This document shows, piece by piece, positions 59,711 through 64,000 of a DNA stretch of 64,000 nt; the first letter of the stretch is position 1; each line of letters starts with the position of its first letter. Position numbers and translations under genes: made by a program. The notes under the pieces were generated by a model. It saw only the letters and a list, made by a program, of their open reading frames with translations, searched no databases and was not told where the DNA came from. This DNA comes from Loxodes magnus (lineage: Eukaryota; Ciliophora; Karyorelictea; Loxodida; Loxodidae): NCBI GenBank assembly GCA_946699065.1, contig CAMPDV010002120.1, positions 1 to 64,000 of the forward strand, written 5' to 3'.

Positions 59711-60544
59711 GGACTTGATTAATATGAAGAAGCCCCAGAATGCTAAAATAAATGTATCTAATTGGATCCTAATTTTGTTGAAATATATATTTAAAGAATA
59801 ATATTCTAGTAAAGTAAAAAATCTAAGAAACCATAGAATGCTCTAATATAGCTAATAATGTAGATCCTAAAAAAATATAAACCTGATTTATTAAAGGAAA
59901 AGCTCTTTGTGAAATCAATTAATACAGAGAAGCAGTTTAAAGCTTTAGTTGTGAAATTGAACTTGACTAAAATCATGCTTAAGCTCATGTACTTAAAGAA
60001 GTTGCTCTTATTGGAATAGAAAAGAAAGCAGAAGCTGTTGAATAGATTGACAAGTTCATTTTACTAGATCTTAATTTCATCTAAACTCATATTATGAAAG
60101 GATTGCATCTTCTCAGTTTAGAAAAGAAAGAAGAATCTATTAAAAATTATAATAAAGCTATAAAAAGTAATCCTAACAACGAAGAAGCTTGATTTTGGAA
60201 AGGAATTATACTTTAAGAATATGAATAGTAGGAAGAGCTATCCAATGTTACAATATGGTTAAGTGATCTGATTCTAATTTTGTTGATTCATAATTTTAGA
60301 ATGAATTAGCTTTTTTAAAATGAGTAGATATTGAGAAGAAAATGAATGCTAGAACTTAGTATTTGATTCTAATTTAAAGCAATTTCAGTCTATCAAAGAA
60401 AGTAATTTTTGTTTATCAGAAAAGCAAGAAGAAGATTTAGTAAAATTGTTGAACTAATCTGGTCCTAATTATATAAAGGCATGTATTATCAAGTAAGTTG
60501 CTCTTTGCTATTTAGAAAAGAATCTCTTAAATATTTAAGCATGA
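59711..60544 (+). pseudogene. TPR-repeat remnant (plus, copy B)
   Basis: Counterpart of 7311-8140. Copy B keeps five bases missing from copy A and so reads LLDLNFIQTHIMKGLHLLSL into KEESIKNYNKAIKSNPNNEE. It has lost a base shortly after (QEELS where copy A has QEEAIQCYN). Overlaps the minus-strand TPR remnant at its 3' end. Confidence 0.5.
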
Positions 60545-61144
60545 TTATTGAATTTATAGGTTCTTTTTATTTTTCTAGCTCAATCAACGCATATCCATTA
60601 TTATTATAGTATATTGCCTTATTATTTTCCAATTTAATAGTTGTCTCAAAGCACTATATAGCTTGGATCTAATTTAATAGCCTTATTATAGATCTGTATA
60701 GCTTCTTCTATTTTGCATGATTTTTAAAGTGCATCTGCCCTATTACTATAGTAAATGGCTTTATTAGGTTATATTCCAATAGCTTTTTCATATCTTTATA
60801 TAAATTTGTTGCATTAGTCCTATTTATAAAGTAAATATCCTGTCTTATTATAATAATTTGAATTCCCAGACTATAGTTAAATAGCTTAGTCATAACTCTG
60901 TATAGTTTGGTCATATTTGTTTAGCCTGTAAAAAGTATCTCCTTGATTATTATGATATATTGGTTCACTAGGATCTTCATTAATAGGTTGGTTAAATTTG
61001 TGAATTGCTTGAGTATAGTTAGTTTATTTGTATAACTATATTCCTTGATAATTTTTGAAGCAGGTCCGATTTTGTGAATTATAGCAATTAGGTTTAAGAT
61101 TAAAGACTTAGAGATGATTAATTAGTTATAGGTTTAATTAGTAA
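60489..61144 (-). pseudogene. TPR-repeat remnant (minus, copy B)
   Basis: Counterpart of 8085-8740, virtually unchanged, including the internal deletion and frame jump after YNKAIKLDPS. That lesion is therefore older than the duplication. Confidence 0.55.
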
Positions 61145-62207
61145 TAATTAAGTAATCTTATATCTTTATTTCTATTTTAACTTTTAAACTCTTTAGTGAT
61201 TCTTCATTTGAACTAATTACTCTTAATAAGAAAGCTAATAAGCTGGCTATTTAATAAGAATAGTTCTAAATTAATGAATTAAGGAGTAAAATTGTATAGA
61301 TTACTTCTAGAGATATATTAGTTGAGTGTTATAATAGAACTAGAATAGCTAGAATTTGATTAATAGAAGTATTAATGATAGTATACAAATTAGTATCTTA
61401 GTTATATTTTATATTACATCTATATAGACTAGTTATATGTACTTGGATAGTTACTTTATATATCCATTTACTAGTCTAATAATTAGAAAATTATTTAATT
61501 TCTTATTTAGAGACTTCATTTTTAAATATTGGTAAATGATTCTAATATTTTATGTTTTTGGTACTTTAATAAGCATTAAGTATCTCTTTAATATTTTGGA
61601 TTAATTAGTTTATTCCTATATTTTTTAACTGCTTACCTTATTTTCATTTAGAGTTTTCCTTTAATATGAAAGCTTTTGATCACTTTAGTTCAAATTTTAG
61701 TTCAAAATAATTTCATCTGATTTAGACTCTTAATCTGTCTCTTTAAACATAAATTAAAAATATTGAAATTTAAATAGTTTTAAAAGTAGCTGTCTATTGC
61801 AGAGAATCAAATTAGATGCCATCTTTCTGAAACTCTTAGCCTCTAAATTTAAATCTGAATAGATCTAATAATTATGCTTGAATTTAGATTAGACTAACTC
61901 CTATAAGTCTGTAAAATAAATTTAAATAGACAGTATGTATTAATTTAGTTTTTATAGCTAAGAATATATCAATATTATTGGTTAACTTTACCTTTCATTC
62001 AATTTACTTTCCTTTAATGCAATAACTCTTTTAATATATCATTATAAACCATCTTTACCTTAAGTATCTTAAACTAATTATTTATTAGAATCTCTAAGAT
62101 CAGTTTATTTACCATTGCTCCCTATTTATAACTGAAAAATAGGAATAATAAAAGCAAAATCTTAATTCAGACTGATTTTATTAAATTTAAAGGAATAACA
62201 CTGTAAA
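61145..62207. other. AT-rich spacer (copy B)
   Basis: Counterpart of 8741-9804. No gene recognised. It differs from copy A by, among others, one A in a run near 61.78 kb. Confidence 0.4.
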
Positions 62208-63957
62208 ATGTTGAAAGACGAACTGAGTTTATTCAATAGTTTAGCAAAGTTGTAGGATTAGAACCTAAATTTACTAATTCTTATTTCTGCCCTAAAATAA
62301 GCACTTAAATAATTGAATAGAAATGCTGAGGCAATCTTTAACTTTAACCAAGATATCTTATTTATATCCTTTTAAGAGTTTAGACCTTTAGCTAGAAACA
62401 TTTGTACTGATATATTTAGGAAAAATCAAGAATCAGTTATGAATTTTAGCAAACCTATTTAACTTTTCCAAAATAAATAGCTTATTTATAGCCCTAAAAG
62501 CTTAACCAAAAATAAAGATTAAATATAAAAGCAATAGAAAAGCTTGCTTTATTTTAAGCAGATTATTTGCAAGCTATATAAGTTTAGAATACTATCAAAC
62601 ATTATATGGATTCTAGACCTTTCTTAATTTGCAGATCTATTCTCAAGAGTACAAGTAAAGAACCAAATTCTTATTTATAGTTCCTAGAATATCCTCTCTT
62701 AAATTTTAAAATACTCCTTTCTGAAAAAACCATATGAATGTTCAGTCCTTCATCTAAGAAGAAGGAAAAGTGATAAAACTGGGATGATTTATCAATAGCA
62801 AGTTCGATTTTACTAGCTAGTAGTCATTCGAAAATAAAAAATGAAAATATTAGTAAAGTTATTCTAAGGTAGTTAATGCTTTTTTCCATTCCTCACGAGA
62901 CAAACTTAAATGTAAATAGTTTGATTTACTTGATATGCAACAAGGGTACATTCCTATGGTCTATGTAGTAATATTTAGAAGATAAAAATTATAATAAAAG
63001 TAAGATTTAATAAAAAGCAATTAGATGAGAACTTAATTTTACTAGTCAGTGATATAAAAGGATTGGAATCAAGTATATTACTTATTTTATTGATGGAAGC
63101 TGTCCTTCAGATTAAATAATTACAGATTTTCTAAAATCTGCAGAGACAGAATTTTATAAATAAAGAAGTAACTCACTTTAAACCAGCTTAGTAGAGCCTG
63201 AACTTTAATACCATTATTTATTATGAAATATTACAAACTTACAGCTGAAGCTTCTAGAATGAATCCAATATGCAGACCAAGATTCATTTTATGTTCCTAG
63301 TAATAGTTTTTAATCACAAGAATATTATAAAATAGAGCTATTTTAGTAAAGTATTTCTTTGGAATAACAGTAAACTTTTATTTTTTTAATCGAATTTAAC
63401 TTAAATAAGAAGCTGACTAATATCAGATTATAACATAAGAGATTTAGCTGAAGAAAATTAATTACCATGGAAAATTACGAAAACTATTTAAATGCGTAGA
63501 AGAGAATAATTTCACAATATCGAGACTATGGTTAAGCAGAAAGACTAATTTAGGATATAAAGAAATAACAAATTTCTAACTTGCCTGTTAAATACAACCC
63601 AGAAAGATTAAGTTTTTCTATAGTAGTAGAAATAACAAAAGATAGTGAATAATGCTAATCTAAAGAAATATACACTATGATCTATAGCTTAGACCTGTAT
63701 AAAGATTAATTACAAAATAAAAAGCAAATTTTCTAGCATTCACAGTTTAATTTGCTTGTATCTTAGAGAAAATTTCCTAACTTTAATATTAAAAGGTGAC
63801 TGTAATTTCAGAAAAAGAATTTTGTAAGCAAATATTCTTAAGTTACAACTCTCAGTCAAAGACGAATCAAGAAAATGTTGCATTAAAAAATACGAAGCTC
63901 TAAAAATACAGAATGTCGAGCTTTAGTCTAGAACAAAATGCAAGAAAAGACTTATGA
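62208..63957 (+). pseudogene. P1, copy B, with several frameshifts
   Basis: Counterpart of 9805-11556. It has one-base differences from copy A near 63.18 kb (one base missing in the AGCTTAGTAG stretch), near 63.73 kb, near 63.89 kb (one base extra) and near 63.94 kb (one base missing). At the first of these the more distant 23-24 kb relative agrees with copy A, so copy B is the altered one. The frame is broken in the last third. Confidence 0.5.
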
Positions 63958-64000
63958 TGGAAACTCCTGAGATTTCCCAAATTATCTAGCTAGATAGATA
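63867..64000 (-). CDS. P2, copy B, 3' end only
   Basis: The last 134 bases of the window correspond to the 3' end of P2 (11466-11599, minus), ending at the equivalent TGA (63869-63867). The gene continues beyond the window, so the duplication includes at least part of P2. Confidence 0.4.

Larger units (their letters stand above)
52317..64000 (+). repeat. Large segmental duplication, copy B
   Basis: Direct copy of 1-11599. It is slightly longer (11684 against 11599 bases), mainly because of one extra 102-bp TPR unit. Its left edge coincides with the first base of the window's copy A, so the true boundary cannot be placed. Annotated genes within it carry several frame-changing one-base differences from copy A. 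Confidence 0.95.

Overview
The window looks like nuclear DNA of a ciliate, most likely a karyorelict (Loxodes-type). It is very AT-rich. Almost every gene reads only if TAA and TAG mean glutamine and TGA means tryptophan inside genes, with TGA also serving as the stop at gene ends. The clearest proof is a protein-kinase family repeated through the window. In the motif S-D-I-W-S-L-G-C the tryptophan is TGA in every family copy whose reading frame was followed through it, and TAA/TAG fall on the glutamines of the TPR repeats. A standard-code reading gives only short, meaningless ORFs. Because this code leaves nearly every frame open, I called genes from known domains, from agreement between paralogues, or from long single-frame translations with protein-like composition. 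All reading was by eye. No database search or alignment program was run.

Layout: positions 1-11599 and 52317-64000 are two direct copies of one segment of at least 11.6 kb, 97-99% alike by eye. Both run off the window. Each copy carries two TPR/pseudokinase genes (1.2 and 4.8 kb in copy A), a coiled-coil gene between them (3.2 kb), a convergent pair of TPR remnants (7.3-8.7 kb) and a large unrecognised gene here called P1 (9.8 kb). The single-copy middle holds P2 (minus, 11.5-13.2), a 566-residue gene (13.6-15.3), a TPR kinase with intact HRD motif (minus, 15.8-18.1), a zone of decayed P1/P2/P3 copies (18.7-24.7) and three unrecognised genes (24.9-28.7). It continues with a 6-kb satellite array of about 100-bp units (29.3-35.3), more P1 debris, a TPR/pseudokinase gene with about 15 TPRs (minus, 37.4-40.06), a 386-codon gene (minus, 40.6-41.8), a second small satellite array (42.2-43.08), a 5'-cut P3 gene (43.1-43.97), a truncated non-LTR retrotransposon with a YADD reverse transcriptase motif (44.96-46.8), a further TPR/pseudokinase gene (47.2-49.4) and a second retroelement tail (about 50.0).

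The recurring theme is one domain architecture: an N-terminal TPR scaffold of 3 to about 15 repeats, a linker, and a TKL-like kinase domain. In most copies the catalytic motifs are degenerate (HRD to HKE, DFG lost), which suggests a scaffold or pseudokinase family that changes mainly by gaining and losing whole 102-bp TPR units. One relative (15.8-18.1 kb) keeps HRDLKS and may be catalytically active.

Many genes differ from their duplicate by single-base indels, mostly in A runs, and often one copy keeps the frame the other lost. These may be true decay or homopolymer errors in a long-read assembly; the sequence alone cannot decide.
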